The position numbers and the translations under genes were made by a program. A stretch of DNA of 64,000 bases from Bacillus sp. sid0103. Its GTDB lineage: Bacteria; Bacillota; Bacilli; Bacillales_B; DSM-18226. The stretch covers positions 62,001 to 126,000 of the forward strand of contig NZ_JAHUWN010000014.1 in NCBI RefSeq assembly GCF_019219025.1, written 5' to 3'. The notes under the pieces were generated by a model. That model worked only from the letters and a program-made list of their open reading frames with translations. It was not told the DNA's origin and made no database searches. The number at the start of each line of letters is the position of its first letter. Position 1 is the first letter of the stretch. This document shows positions 52,656 to 61,370 of this stretch, in pieces.

Positions 52656-52829
52656 TTAAATATTCTTCAATTCTTCTTCGAAGAAGAAGGTTTCTGGATG
52701 TTCCTTAACGATATAAGAATATCTTTTCATGTTTTTTACATATTGTGATTTTAAAATGGTGACGACTTCGCCCGTTTCTATAATGTTGACAGATTGTCCG
52801 TTTTTGTATAGATTGTTTGAGCTTTTCAA
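52656..52829 (-). CDS. Small hypothetical protein, 57 residues
   Basis: The TTG at 52829 has AAAGGGGTG six bases upstream; GTG 52838 overlaps that site. The product has a short beta-rich body (GQSVNIIETGEVVTILKSQY..RYSYIVKEHPETFFFEEEL), like an SH3-type small domain. No family assigned. Monocistronic. Confidence 0.65.
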   Translation of the reverse strand: MKSSNNLYKNGQSVNIIETGEVVTILKSQYVKNMKRYSYIVKEHPETFFFEEELKNI

Positions 52830-52989
52830 ATTTAACACCCCTTTACCTATTCCTTATTTAGTATATCATAAAATCCCTAAACTCATTTCTAACTTATGGG
52901 ATAATTAAGCACAGATGGAAAGGAAAAATCGTTCTTCCTTTCAAAAACAAACTTAATGTGTTATGCTTTTATAAAAGTGAGGTGTCATT

Positions 52990-53214
52990 TTGACAATTTA
53001 TAAAGCAAAAAAAAGTAACCTCAAAGATTTATTATCCAAAAACAGCATGGACTTGGAAAGTTTGGAAAGGAATACAAATATTCCACAAACTCAACTAAAC
53101 GACTACTTGTCAAAGAAAGTAATGAACTTAAATACCGCGATGACCATTTCAAAAGAATTGAATTGCCGTATTGAAGATTTATATGTTTGGTCTTCTGAAG
53201 AGAAGAAAGCATAG
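52990..53214 (+). CDS. Small Cro/CI-type helix-turn-helix regulator
   Basis: A 74-residue single-domain DNA-binding protein (KDLLSKNSMDLESLERNTNI.., LNDYLSKKVMNLNTAMTISKELNCRIEDLYVW). The last motif is typical of the Cro/CI family. No toxin or other partner is adjacent, so its target is unknown. The TTG start follows GAGGTG. Confidence 0.8.
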   Translation: MTIYKAKKSNLKDLLSKNSMDLESLERNTNIPQTQLNDYLSKKVMNLNTAMTISKELNCRIEDLYVWSSEEKKA

Positions 53215-53222
53215 TAAATAAA

Positions 53223-53256
53223 AAAAACAGACTCGCTAAAAAGAGTCTGTTTTTTA
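53223..53256 (+). terminator. Terminator of the HTH gene
   Basis: AAAAACAGACTC and GAGTCTGTTTTT pair around an eight-base loop. Confidence 0.85.
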
Positions 53257-53259
53257 TTT

Positions 53260-53292
53260 ACAAAAAAATAGTACGCATTTTTGCGTACTATT
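53260..53292 (-). terminator. lysP terminator
   Basis: AATAGTACGCA-TTTT-TGCGTACTATT; on the minus strand a run of seven T follows the stem. Confidence 0.85.
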
Positions 53293-53302
53293 ACTTAAAT
53301 GA

Positions 53303-54793
53303 TTAATTGTTTAGATCACAATTCTCTAAAGGAATCACCTTAGTTTTCTTTGTGAATTTATATCCTAGCCAAACAAGAAGGAATAATGGCAAGCCGATGT
53401 AAGAAACTAAAATGCCATTCCAATCAATATGGTCACCCATGAATGCGGAATAGTTTTGTCCTAGAACGACAAATCCACAAACAGCAAAAGCAAAGATTGG
53501 ACCAAACGGGAAGAATTTTGATTTATATGGTAACAAACTTAGGTCTTTTCCTTGGGCGATAAACGCTTTACGAAAACGATAATGACATACAGCAATCCCA
53601 AGCCACGCGATAAAGCCAGACATTCCTGAAGCATTTAACAACCAAATATACACCGTTCCGTCACCAAAGAATGAAGCAAGGAAAGCTAGTGTGCCCACTA
53701 AGGTTGTTGCAATTAATGCATTTACTGGAACACCTTTTTTGTTTAATTTACCAAGGAATTGTGGGGCTTTCCCTTGGCGGGCCAAATCCCAAAGCATTCG
53801 GGTTGAGGCATACATTCCTGAATTACCCGCAGATAAGACAGCGGTTAAGATTACAGCATTCATAATCGAAGCAGCGAACGCAATACCAGCCTTTTGAAAG
53901 ATAAGGGTAAAAGGACTAACAGTAATAGTATCACTTGCTAATTTTTCGTTTGTATAAGGAATGAGTAATCCGATTACTAAAATGGCTAGTACATAAAATA
54001 AAAGAATACGCCAGAAAACTTGTTTAACAGCACGTGGGATGGCTTTCTTTGGATCTTCTGTTTCACCAGCAGCAACACCTAAAAGCTCTGTTCCTTGAAA
54101 AGAGAAGCCAGCCGCCATAAATATTCCAAGCATCGACATAAAGCCGCCGTGGAATGGTGCATCACCGATCGTTAAGTTTTTGAAGCCTGGTGCTTCATTA
54201 CCCATGATACCAAAAATCATGAATGTACCAATAATAACAAATATTATCACTGTGACAACTTTAATTAAGGAAAACCAGTATTCTGCTTCACCAAATCCTT
54301 TAACAGAAAGGTAGTTTAAGAGAAACATAATCACTAAAAAGATGCCGCTCCAAATAAATGAAGGGGTATCTGGAAACCAGAATTTCATGATCATCGTAAC
54401 AGCAGCTAATTCGGCAGCAATGGTTATGGCCCAGTTATACCAATAGTTCCAGCCTAATGCAAAACCAAGGGAAGGGTCGATAAATTTAGTGGCATACGTA
54501 CTAAAACTACCAGCAACGGGCATATAGGCACCCATTTCAGCTAATCCTTGCATCAAAAAGAAAACCATAACACCTATCACTAAGTAGGAAAGGATTGCAC
54601 CGCCTGGTCCTGCGCTATGAATAGCGCCGCCGCTAGCAAGAAAAAGCCCGGTTCCAATTGTTCCTCCAAGGGAAATCATCGTGAGGTGACGAGATTTTAA
54701 TCCTCTTTTTAATTCGGGTGGATTCTGTTGTTGTCTTGTATCATTTGTATATTCACTATCTTTTAATACTCGTGCTGTTTGCATATTGTTCAC
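53303..54793 (-). CDS. lysP: Lysine permease (APC family)
   Basis: A 496-residue amino acid permease with 12 helices. The family opening LKSRHLTMISLGGTIGTGLF, the central GFSFQGTELLGVAAGETEDPKKAIPRAV and ILTAVLSAGNSGMYASTRML are diagnostic of the amino acid transporter group that includes LysP. Lysine specificity is supported by the lysine riboswitch that controls it. The ATG follows GAGGAGTG. Monocistronic. Confidence 0.92.
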   Translation of the reverse strand: MNNMQTARVLKDSEYTNDTRQQQNPPELKRGLKSRHLTMISLGGTIGTGLFLASGGAIHSAGPGGAILSYLVIGVMVFFLMQGLAEMGAYMPVAGSFSTYATKFIDPSLGFALGWNYWYNWAITIAAELAAVTMIMKFWFPDTPSFIWSGIFLVIMFLLNYLSVKGFGEAEYWFSLIKVVTVIIFVIIGTFMIFGIMGNEAPGFKNLTIGDAPFHGGFMSMLGIFMAAGFSFQGTELLGVAAGETEDPKKAIPRAVKQVFWRILLFYVLAILVIGLLIPYTNEKLASDTITVSPFTLIFQKAGIAFAASIMNAVILTAVLSAGNSGMYASTRMLWDLARQGKAPQFLGKLNKKGVPVNALIATTLVGTLAFLASFFGDGTVYIWLLNASGMSGFIAWLGIAVCHYRFRKAFIAQGKDLSLLPYKSKFFPFGPIFAFAVCGFVVLGQNYSAFMGDHIDWNGILVSYIGLPLFLLVWLGYKFTKKTKVIPLENCDLNN

Positions 54794-54834
54794 TCCTCAT
54801 ATCTTCTTTTTCGAGAAGGAGTTTGGAATACAAA

Positions 54835-55117
54835 AATGCCATCGAGGAATAATCGATGGCATTGTTAATACCCCGCATCATACCTTCCGAAAGATAGCTC
54901 AACACGACTAGTTGGTTGGACTAATCGTGACAGTTCTGTTCCTATTCGGAGACAGCCCCAGCATGCTTTTTAAAGAGAGAAAAGCACACTTCGGCAGTTT
55001 TTCCTTTCAAACGGAGTCAAGAATGTCTCTTGCATTTCGTCCGCTTTACTAATAAAGACCGCGACCTCTACCTCATCGGTTTGATGAGGATTTTTTATCA
55101 TAATTAAATTGATATAT
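54835..55117 (-). promoter_or_regulatory. Lysine riboswitch (L box) with terminator controlling lysP
   Basis: On the minus strand, in order: GATGAGGTAGAGGTCGCG, GCCGAAGTG, GCTGGGGCTG, CTGTCACG and GAGCTATC, the conserved blocks of the lysine aptamer. An expression-platform terminator follows (54863-54835; AATGCCATCGA and complement, then TTTTTG). Lysine binding should favour termination and shut down uptake. The promoter is TTGACA (55151-55146), 16 bases, TATAGT (55129-55124), with transcription from about 55117. Confidence 0.93.
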
Positions 55118-55285
55118 TAGTATACTATAAGGTTTCTTATGGATATGTCAATATAGAATAATCTAATTGCTAATAACCAGAAAATTTATTTTATTTAAAT
55201 AAATTTTTTATTTTACTTTAAGAGAGAGAATCGGTATTATTTTTAAATAGAATTAATGCCTGTTTGTTTTAGGAGGATTTTTACC

Positions 55286-56098
55286 ATGCAAATTGTTGGA
55301 ATGATATTGGGATCTCTGATTATTGTGGTTGCGTTTAACCTTTTCTTAATTCCACATGAAGTGTTGAGCAGCGGATTAAGCGGAATTTCAATGATATTAG
55401 GGATGATCTCACCGGTTAATACTGGAGTGGCAAATTTCCTGCTAAATTTTCCTTTATTAATTATTGGATATAAAATGTTAGGGAAAAGATTTATCATGAA
55501 TTCGATTTTTTCTGTCATCATTATCTCAATAGGTCTTTATTTAGTCCCAATTCACCCAATCGCGGATGATACCATTCTCTCATCTATTTTTGGTGGTGCG
55601 TTAACCGGTTTAGGTGTCGGAATCGTTTTCCGTTGTTCAGGATCAACCGGAGGATTTGACATTATTGGCATGATTGTATCAAGAAAAAGAGATTTTCCGA
55701 TAGGTGTTTTACTTTCAGGCATGAATGCGGTAGTTATAGTAATTAGTGGTTTTTTGTTTGATTGGGATTCTGCACTTTATACCTTAGTTTCTATTTTTGT
55801 GACCGGTAAAGTAGTTGATGCCATCTATACAGACCATGCAAAATTAACGTTAATGATTATTACAGAAAAAGGCGAAGAGATGAGAAATCATCTACTGAAA
55901 AATTTGTATCGAGGTTTAACGGTTATGGATGGTGTTGGCGGCTATTCAAATAACCAGCGGAATGTATTGATAACGGTCATTTCCAGATACGAACTTAATG
56001 AAGTGAAAAACTTAATCACGGAAGTCGATTCCTGTGCCTTTGTTAATATTACAGAAACAATTGAGGTAATGGGGCTGTTTCATCGGCCTAGTCCATAA
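55286..56098 (+). CDS. yitT: YitT family membrane protein
   Basis: A 270-residue protein with five N-terminal helices (MILGSLIIVVAFNLFLIPHEVLSSGLSGISMIL.., GVGIVFRCSGSTGGFDIIGM) and a soluble C-terminal DUF2179 domain (about 205-270; LTLMIITEKGEEMRNHLLKNLYRGLTVMDG). Function is not established. The ATG at 55286 has AGGAGG upstream; the 10-codon extension has none. A second family member begins near 63.4 kb. Confidence 0.88.
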   Translation: MQIVGMILGSLIIVVAFNLFLIPHEVLSSGLSGISMILGMISPVNTGVANFLLNFPLLIIGYKMLGKRFIMNSIFSVIIISIGLYLVPIHPIADDTILSSIFGGALTGLGVGIVFRCSGSTGGFDIIGMIVSRKRDFPIGVLLSGMNAVVIVISGFLFDWDSALYTLVSIFVTGKVVDAIYTDHAKLTLMIITEKGEEMRNHLLKNLYRGLTVMDGVGGYSNNQRNVLITVISRYELNEVKNLITEVDSCAFVNITETIEVMGLFHRPSP

Positions 56099-56100
56099 AA

Positions 56101-56142
56101 CCAAAAAGGTTTGCATCTATGATATAGAGCAAGCCTTTTTGG
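56101..56142. terminator. Bidirectional terminator
   Basis: CCAAAAAGG-TTGC and GCAA-CCTTTTTGG pair between the convergent yitT and hxlR-type genes. Confidence 0.8.
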
Positions 56143-56143
56143 T

Positions 56144-56503
56144 TTACCGGGATTTATCTCGTTTTTTAACCCATTTTATCAACACCTGGATAACCTCCTC
56201 AAGCTCCCTCCCAGCTGGAGTTAAGTCATATTCCACTTTTTTAGGTGATGTGGCAATTACCCTTTTAACAATCAATCCTTCATTTTCTAAATCACGCAAG
56301 CGTTCGGTTAACAGTCGATCGGAGATACCAGGAATCGAGGATACAATTTCATGGTATCGCTTTGGTCCTTCCAGGAGCGTAAAAATAACAGAACCCATCC
56401 AACGTTTACCTATAAATTCAATCGCATTATGAAAATTTGTACATATATGCTTCATTTCCTCTGCAGAATGAGTCATACAATTTTGGTTGTTAGGTTCACT
56501 CAA
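56144..56503 (-). CDS. HxlR family transcriptional regulator
   Basis: About 119 residues. A winged helix with the family pattern AIEFIGKRWMGSVIFTLLEGPKRYHEI, ISDRLLTERLRDLENEGLIVKR and YDLTPAGRELEEVI. Two cysteines near the N-terminus (NCMTHSAEEMKHIC) could sense thiol-reactive compounds, as in YodB-like members. The TTG at 56503 has GGGGGA upstream (TTG 56509 is an alternative). It is divergent from a nitroreductase gene with a palindrome between them, the usual HxlR/nitroreductase pairing. Confidence 0.85.
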   Translation of the reverse strand: MSEPNNQNCMTHSAEEMKHICTNFHNAIEFIGKRWMGSVIFTLLEGPKRYHEIVSSIPGISDRLLTERLRDLENEGLIVKRVIATSPKKVEYDLTPAGRELEEVIQVLIKWVKKRDKSR

Positions 56504-56556
56504 ATTCAATCCCCCATTTTTACTTTTCTAACTATATCATACCATAGTTTAATTTC

Positions 56557-56586
56557 TTGACGAAAGGTACTTACTATTAGTAAGTT
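56557..56586 (+). promoter_or_regulatory. Nitroreductase promoter with HxlR-type operator
   Basis: ACTTACTA-T-TAGTAAGT (56569-56585) is a perfect 17-bp palindrome of the ACT..AGT type bound by HxlR/YodB-like proteins. It follows a TTGACG -35 box (56557-56562) and overlaps the -10 region. Confidence 0.65.
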
Positions 56587-56610
56587 AAACTTATTAGGGG
56601 GAAATCTCTC

Positions 56611-57246
56611 ATGAAAACAACCTTAACTAAAAAAACTTTATCTGAAGTGATTAAAGAACGTCACTCTGTTAGAAAATATGATTCGACATTTACAATTTCT
56701 CAAGAAGAAATAAAAGATATGTTAAAAGAAGCAACCCAAGCACCATCTTCAAGTAATCTTCAACCTTGGCGTTTTATTGTCATTCAAGACGAAGAAACCA
56801 AAAAGGAACTTAGAGCAGTCGCCAATAATCAAGAGCAGGTTGAAACAGCGTCTGCGATTATTGCTGTCTTAGGTGACAAGGAAATGTATAAAAGTGTGGA
56901 AAAAGTATATCGAAGTGCCTATGAAGCCGGTTTTATGGATGAGGCGAATATGAACCGATTAATCGAAGGAACCAATAAAACTTACCCATATGCTTCAGAA
57001 GATATCTTGAAAAATATTGCAGCATTTGATGCAGGGTTAGTTTCGATGCAATTGATGTTGATTGCAAAAGATAGAGGATATGACACTGTTCCAATGGGTG
57101 GATTTGACAAAGAAAAATTTGCGAAAATGTTTAATATTGAAGATCGATTATTCCCAATTGTTCTGATTTCAGTAGGGAAGGCGGCAGCTCCAGCGTTCAA
57201 TACAACACGATTGCCGTTGGAAGATATTTTAATAGAATATAAGTAA
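56611..57246 (+). CDS. Nitroreductase family protein (YdgI/YodC-like)
   Basis: A 211-residue FMN-dependent NAD(P)H oxidoreductase. Landmarks are KERHSVRKYDSTFTI, EATQAPSSSNLQPWRFIVI and GFDKEKFAKMFNIEDRLFPIVLISVGK. Relatives reduce quinones, nitro compounds and azo dyes. TTAGGGGGAAA precedes the ATG. Likely repressed by the divergent HxlR protein and induced by electrophiles. Confidence 0.9.
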   Translation: MKTTLTKKTLSEVIKERHSVRKYDSTFTISQEEIKDMLKEATQAPSSSNLQPWRFIVIQDEETKKELRAVANNQEQVETASAIIAVLGDKEMYKSVEKVYRSAYEAGFMDEANMNRLIEGTNKTYPYASEDILKNIAAFDAGLVSMQLMLIAKDRGYDTVPMGGFDKEKFAKMFNIEDRLFPIVLISVGKAAAPAFNTTRLPLEDILIEYK

Positions 57247-57248
57247 TA

Positions 57249-57282
57249 GAGCAGGCGCATGAAGGAGTTCATGCGCCTACTC
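57249..57282. terminator. Bidirectional terminator
   Basis: GAG-AGGCGCATGAA and TTCATGCGCCT-CTC pair around GGAG. Confidence 0.85.
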
Positions 57283-57286
57283 ATTT

Positions 57287-57901
57287 TTAGTTATTAATAT
57301 ACTTTTCAAATACATAGCCGAAGTCCTTGACCATATATTGCTTTTTGCTGTCTTCTAACCATTGAAAGGCAGCTTGATTTAGCATTTTGAATTGAACCAC
57401 CAAATTACTGTCTGCACTTGTCACACGGCCTAATGTTGTGGAGGCAACATCCAGGCTTTGTTTAGCATACTGAAGGGAAATTTCATTTTCATGTGAGATT
57501 TCCGAAATTTTTATTAGGGCTTTATATAAATCCTTTACTTCCTCAATATGTTTCTTATGTACATCAATGGAAAAAGGCGCTGAACCGATTTTAAATTTAA
57601 TTTCGACGTCAAGGTCAACCGTTCCAGCTGTTTCGAGATATACGTCTGAGATCCTGTTTGTAGCATAACTATAACGATGAAGCATCCGCTTTTTGCTGGT
57701 CGCACTTGTACCATCTAAATGGATTAGGGCATTGTTGGTAAAGCAATATTCATCCGATTTTGATTTGATGAGGAAATAAATTTTCTCATTATCTTCATGC
57801 ATGACATAATCGTCTGCGTCTACCTTATCATAGTCCTCCGGCTTAATAACAGAACCAACATCACTTAACCCCAAAATATCAGCAGCAACTTTTCCAAACA
57901 T
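57287..57901 (-). CDS. yvbH: PH-domain protein of the YvbH family
   Basis: A 204-residue soluble protein. The N-terminal two-thirds form a bacterial PH-like domain (EDNEKIYFLIKSKSDEYCFTNNALIHLDG.., KIGSAPFSIDVHKKHIEEVKDLYKAL). The rest matches the YvbH oligomerisation region in style (SLQYAKQSLDVASTTLGRV..AAFQWLEDSKKQYMVKDFGYVFEKYI). The ATG at 57901 has GGAGTG eight bases upstream; GTG 57910 lacks one. Role unknown. Confidence 0.8.
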   Translation of the reverse strand: MFGKVAADILGLSDVGSVIKPEDYDKVDADDYVMHEDNEKIYFLIKSKSDEYCFTNNALIHLDGTSATSKKRMLHRYSYATNRISDVYLETAGTVDLDVEIKFKIGSAPFSIDVHKKHIEEVKDLYKALIKISEISHENEISLQYAKQSLDVASTTLGRVTSADSNLVVQFKMLNQAAFQWLEDSKKQYMVKDFGYVFEKYINN

Positions 57902-58110
57902 ACTTATCACACTCCATTAAATTAATATCATTCCACCCTTTTTACGATTGGAAGATAATAAAGTTTCATTTGTATCCAAAAAACTTTATGCGATAAAATG
58001 AGTTTGTATGCACGGAAAAGAAAATGCTAACAACTTGAGTGTTTTCCTTTTTTAATAGAAAATACACTATATACAAATTAAAAATAGAAGAATGGAGGGA
58101 GAGAAAAATC

Positions 58111-59103
58111 ATGCGTCCGATTATTCTTGGCATCTTTGCTGCTTTCTTTTTTGCATTTACATTTATTCTCAATAGATCAATGGATCAAGCAGGGGGGAGC
58201 TGGTTATGGAGTGCATCCTTAAGGTATTACTTTATGGTGCCATTTCTTTTCATCATCGTGATTGGTCGAAAAAATCTTAAACCGTTGCTTTATGAGATGA
58301 AAAAACAACCCGGCCCTTGGCTATTATGGAGTACAGTAGGCTTCGGCTTATTTTATGGACCGATTTGTTTTTCAGCAGCCTACGCCCCGGGATGGCTCAT
58401 TGCAGCTACATGGCAGGTAACAATTATCTCAGGATCGTTGCTGTCTCCACTTTTTCATGAAAGGATTATGACAGAAAAAGGACCAATCCATAAAAAGGGG
58501 CAAATTCCTTTTAAAGGCTTAGGGATGTCAGTGATCATCCTTTTAGGAATTATCTTGATACAATTCGAACAGGCCAATCATATTTCGATTGGTGCAATCT
58601 CACTAGGTGTCCTTCCTGTGTTAATCGCTTCCTTCGCTTATCCACTAGGAAACCGAAAAATGATGGATCTTTGCGGGGGAAGGCTAGATGTCTTTCAGCG
58701 TGTATTAGGTATGACTTTGGCTAGTATGCCTATTTGGATTGTTTTATCCCTGTATGGTTTAATGACTGTTGGCACACCAAGCAAAGGACAAGTGTTTCAA
58801 TCTTCTCTAGTTGCCGTATCCTCAGGTGTGATTGCAACCATTCTTTTTTTCAAGGCAACCGATCTTGTAAGAGGTAACATGCAAAAACTTGCTGCTGTTG
58901 AGGCAACACAATCAGTGGAAGTTTTATTCGCGGTCATTGGAGAATTGTTACTTCTAAACACCACATTCCCGACGCTGATATCCTGGTTGGGAATGGTAAT
59001 TGTTATGGTAGGAATGATCCTGCACAGCTTATTTTCGCATAAAAGTAACTCCAAAAATGAACCGAATAAAATTACTGAAAAAACTATACCTCGAAATGTT
59101 TGA
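58111..59103 (+). CDS. EmrE-type multidrug efflux transporter (DMT superfamily)
   Basis: A 330-residue protein with ten helices and the family opening RPIILGIFAAFFFAFTFILNRSMDQAGGSWLWSASLRYYFM. Other landmarks are AAYAPGWLIAATWQVTIISG and ATDLVRGNMQKLAAVEATQSVEVLFAV. It probably exports small organic molecules. The ATG at 58111 has GGAGGGAG upstream; the 24-codon extension does not. Monocistronic. Confidence 0.85.
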   Translation: MRPIILGIFAAFFFAFTFILNRSMDQAGGSWLWSASLRYYFMVPFLFIIVIGRKNLKPLLYEMKKQPGPWLLWSTVGFGLFYGPICFSAAYAPGWLIAATWQVTIISGSLLSPLFHERIMTEKGPIHKKGQIPFKGLGMSVIILLGIILIQFEQANHISIGAISLGVLPVLIASFAYPLGNRKMMDLCGGRLDVFQRVLGMTLASMPIWIVLSLYGLMTVGTPSKGQVFQSSLVAVSSGVIATILFFKATDLVRGNMQKLAAVEATQSVEVLFAVIGELLLLNTTFPTLISWLGMVIVMVGMILHSLFSHKSNSKNEPNKITEKTIPRNV

Positions 59104-59138
59104 TCCTTATCAATTCAGATTGATAAGGATTGTTTTTT
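59103..59138 (+). terminator. Terminator
   Basis: ATCCTTATCAAT-TCAG plus complement, followed by TGTTTTTT; the stem abuts the stop codon. Confidence 0.85.
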
Positions 59139-59154
59139 GTGAATCTTCTCATTG

Positions 59155-60015
59155 TTAACCGTTTAAATATGGACTAAGCTTGTCAATTGTTTCTTGTACC
59201 TTTGCTGCATTTCTCTTATACATTGAACTTGATTTTTCGCAATCTGTCTCAAGCGAAAAGATTTCTAAATCAGCCTGTACTTTTTTAAGTGTTGCCAACA
59301 GAAGTGGTCGTTGTGCGGGTGTTGGCACCTGAATTTTATCATCATAGAGATCGACGGTGAGCTCTCCATAAGAATCTACTTGTCCTAGAAACACATTATC
59401 AAGAGTAACTTCTAGTTTTTCTAACTCTGTATAGAGCCAGCCTCTGCCTTTACCCGCACATCTTAATGATTCATCTACGATATTCCCATCCATGATGACA
59501 GTTTGGGGTTCTTTTTCATTAGGCATTTTCATTTGTAAATCTTTTGGTGTAAGGGGCTGGTTTTCTCTTTTTAATAAAGCGCTTAAAGTTCCTCTCGGTT
59601 CCAAAACAGCAAATTCTACGTCAGCGAACTTGAAAATATTCTTCTGCCTGAGAAGAGCTGATAATTCGTCAATTGTATATTTTTCTTTTTTTAAGTTCTC
59701 TTCTAATATTTTTCCATCCTTAATAACGACGGTACTTTTACCTTCAGCGAAATCACTAAACTTTTTACTTTTTATGGCTATGTAGTTCACTAGATAAGTA
59801 ACAAATCCAAACACTAATAGTGCCAGTATTCCATGACCCATGTTACTTTCAAGTCCAGTTACTACTTCTCCGGCAATACTACCGATGGTAATACCGGCCA
59901 CGTACTCAAAGAAAGAAAGTTCAGAAATTTGTTTCTTTCCTAGTACTTTTGTGATTATAAATAAGAGTCCCAAAAGAATTAATGAACGACTTATGATAAA
60001 AATCCAGTCTGGCAT
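59155..60015 (-). CDS. DUF421 (YetF-type) membrane protein
   Basis: A 286-residue protein. Three N-terminal helices (SRSLILLGLLFIITKVLGKKQISELSFFEYVAGITIGSIA) lead to two soluble DUF421 units (VVIKDGKILEENLKKEKYTI.., FADVEFAVLEPRGTLSALLKRENQPLT) and a C-terminal extension. In Bacillus such genes sit with DUF1657 genes and often with spoVA genes, and are expressed in the forespore. Only the DUF1657 neighbours are present here. The ATG has GAGGTGAG upstream. Confidence 0.88.
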   Translation of the reverse strand: MPDWIFIISRSLILLGLLFIITKVLGKKQISELSFFEYVAGITIGSIAGEVVTGLESNMGHGILALLVFGFVTYLVNYIAIKSKKFSDFAEGKSTVVIKDGKILEENLKKEKYTIDELSALLRQKNIFKFADVEFAVLEPRGTLSALLKRENQPLTPKDLQMKMPNEKEPQTVIMDGNIVDESLRCAGKGRGWLYTELEKLEVTLDNVFLGQVDSYGELTVDLYDDKIQVPTPAQRPLLLATLKKVQADLEIFSLETDCEKSSSMYKRNAAKVQETIDKLSPYLNG

Positions 60016-60035
60016 TAGTTTCTCACCTCAAAGTT

Positions 60036-60242
60036 TTATGAACCCATATATTGGGGTTCATGTCGTTCAAGTTCCAAAACTCGGTATTGAAGATCCTTCT
60101 TTACCTCTCCAATTGTTAACGTTGCTTCATGAAAAATAGCTTGTGCGTCCTTATCGAGTGAATTTAAGGCGAAGGAAGACAATTGTGCTTCGATTCCCTT
60201 AATGGTAAAGAGACATTGCTTGACATTAGAAGCGATTGTCAC
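60036..60242 (-). CDS. DUF1657 protein, copy 2
   Basis: A 68-residue protein (MTIASNVKQCLFTIKGIEAQ.., LERHEPQYMGS). The pattern Q-C-L-x-x-I-K-x-x-E-A-Q-L, and a C-terminal E-x-Q-Y, are those of DUF1657, short helical proteins of spore-forming bacteria. GAAGGAAG precedes the ATG. It is 20 bases from the DUF421 gene and likely cotranscribed with it. Confidence 0.85.
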   Translation of the reverse strand: MTIASNVKQCLFTIKGIEAQLSSFALNSLDKDAQAIFHEATLTIGEVKKDLQYRVLELERHEPQYMGS

Positions 60243-60277
60243 AAATTTTACTTCCTTTCATAAAAAAATCAATAATG

Positions 60278-60305
60278 AAAAAGGGGTTGGCAGAATCGCC
60301 AACCT
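60278..60305 (-). terminator. Terminator between the two DUF1657 genes
   Basis: GGTTGGC-N6-GCCAACC; on the minus strand CCTTTTTC follows. Partial read-through could give graded expression of the downstream genes. Confidence 0.8.
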
Positions 60306-60315
60306 AAAACTGCTT

Positions 60316-60519
60316 TTATTGATTGTATTGCGGTTCTTCGCTAATAATTTCTTGAAGTCGTGGCTCAAGGCTATCAAGAACCGATTGTGTTTGTTGTGCG
60401 GCTTGTTGATAAAGTTGCTTTGCATTTTGGTTATCAGTTGCTAATGCAAACGTTTCAAAACTTGCTTGTGCACTTTTTAGTCCTGCTAATGCTTGTTTTA
60501 CTTGTGTTCCAACAGTCAT
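60316..60519 (-). CDS. DUF1657 protein, copy 1
   Basis: A 67-residue paralogue (MTVGTQVKQALAGLKSAQAS.., EEPQYNQ) of the next gene, with the same helical layout and conserved C-terminal EPQY. AGAAGGA precedes the ATG. A sigma-G/F-like promoter lies upstream, consistent with forespore expression. Its molecular role is unknown. Confidence 0.88.
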   Translation of the reverse strand: MTVGTQVKQALAGLKSAQASFETFALATDNQNAKQLYQQAAQQTQSVLDSLEPRLQEIISEEPQYNQ

Positions 60520-60558
60520 AAGATATCCTTCTTTCTAGATGTAATTGAAATACAAAAA

Positions 60559-60588
60559 TAGTATGTGGATAAATTCATTGGTTATGTA
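60559..60588 (-). promoter_or_regulatory. Sigma-G/F-like forespore promoter
   Basis: On the minus strand TACATA (60588-60583), 17 bases, CATACTA (60565-60559). The -10 is a canonical forespore box, and the -35 differs from TGCATA at one base. Confidence 0.55.
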
Positions 60589-60761
60589 TGCACGAACTAA
60601 AATAATTTCACCAACCGTTAGTAGATTTTAAATAAGTACCATAATTTTCTGATTGTTGACGAAACCTTTCTTATGTTTTTCACGTCAACTATTTCAAAAA
60701 CCATATATTTGGAAAAATACTGGGTAAAGAAGAATATACATGGATTAAGGAGGGAAGAGTA

Positions 60762-61367
60762 TTGCAATTAATAAAGCGGAGAGAGACGTCAGAGCAAAAT
60801 CATGTAAAAATGGTAGCGTATATCATTATATTATTTATCAGTAGTTTGTTTGTCCCGTTTATTGCGGTGGCATCTTATCAAAGCATGTTCTATTTTTCTC
60901 GATCTCACTGGTTTTTTTCGACACCTTTTTCTGCTTATTTCACGTTTATGGGTGGAATGCTATATTTAGCCGTAATGCTTACCATCTATATGATTTTTAG
61001 ACAGTGCTGGGAAAGTCTTTGGTTTAAAATGATTATGATTGTCATGCTGCTTGTTAGTATACCTGCTTTTGTACTTAGCTTAACCAATTATTATTATTTG
61101 GATAATGATGGGATTCATTATAATACATTAATGAGCCTAAAAGAAAAAGAATATAGGTGGAATAGAATATCAAAAGTACATATTGAATATAGAAACCATC
61201 AGGGAACAACCAGTTTTTATCAATATATCTTTGAGATGCCGGATGGCAGTGAAATAAAGATACCAAATAGTGATAAATTGGCTGAGCATAAATGGCGTGT
61301 GGAAGATAAAATAAAAGAAAACAAAATACAAATAAGTGATAATTTTAAAAATCCTCTCGTGGATTAA
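60762..61367 (+). CDS. Membrane protein with PH-like C-terminal region, 201 residues
   Basis: Three helices (about 20-115) precede a soluble tail (YYLDNDGIHYNTLMSLKEKEYRWNRISKVHIEYRN.., YQYIFEMPDGSEIKIPNSDK). The tail has the beta pattern of bacterial PH-like domains. No family name could be given. The TTG start has AGGAGGGAAG upstream. Monocistronic. Confidence 0.7.
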   Translation: MQLIKRRETSEQNHVKMVAYIIILFISSLFVPFIAVASYQSMFYFSRSHWFFSTPFSAYFTFMGGMLYLAVMLTIYMIFRQCWESLWFKMIMIVMLLVSIPAFVLSLTNYYYLDNDGIHYNTLMSLKEKEYRWNRISKVHIEYRNHQGTTSFYQYIFEMPDGSEIKIPNSDKLAEHKWRVEDKIKENKIQISDNFKNPLVD

Positions 61368-61370
61368 CAA

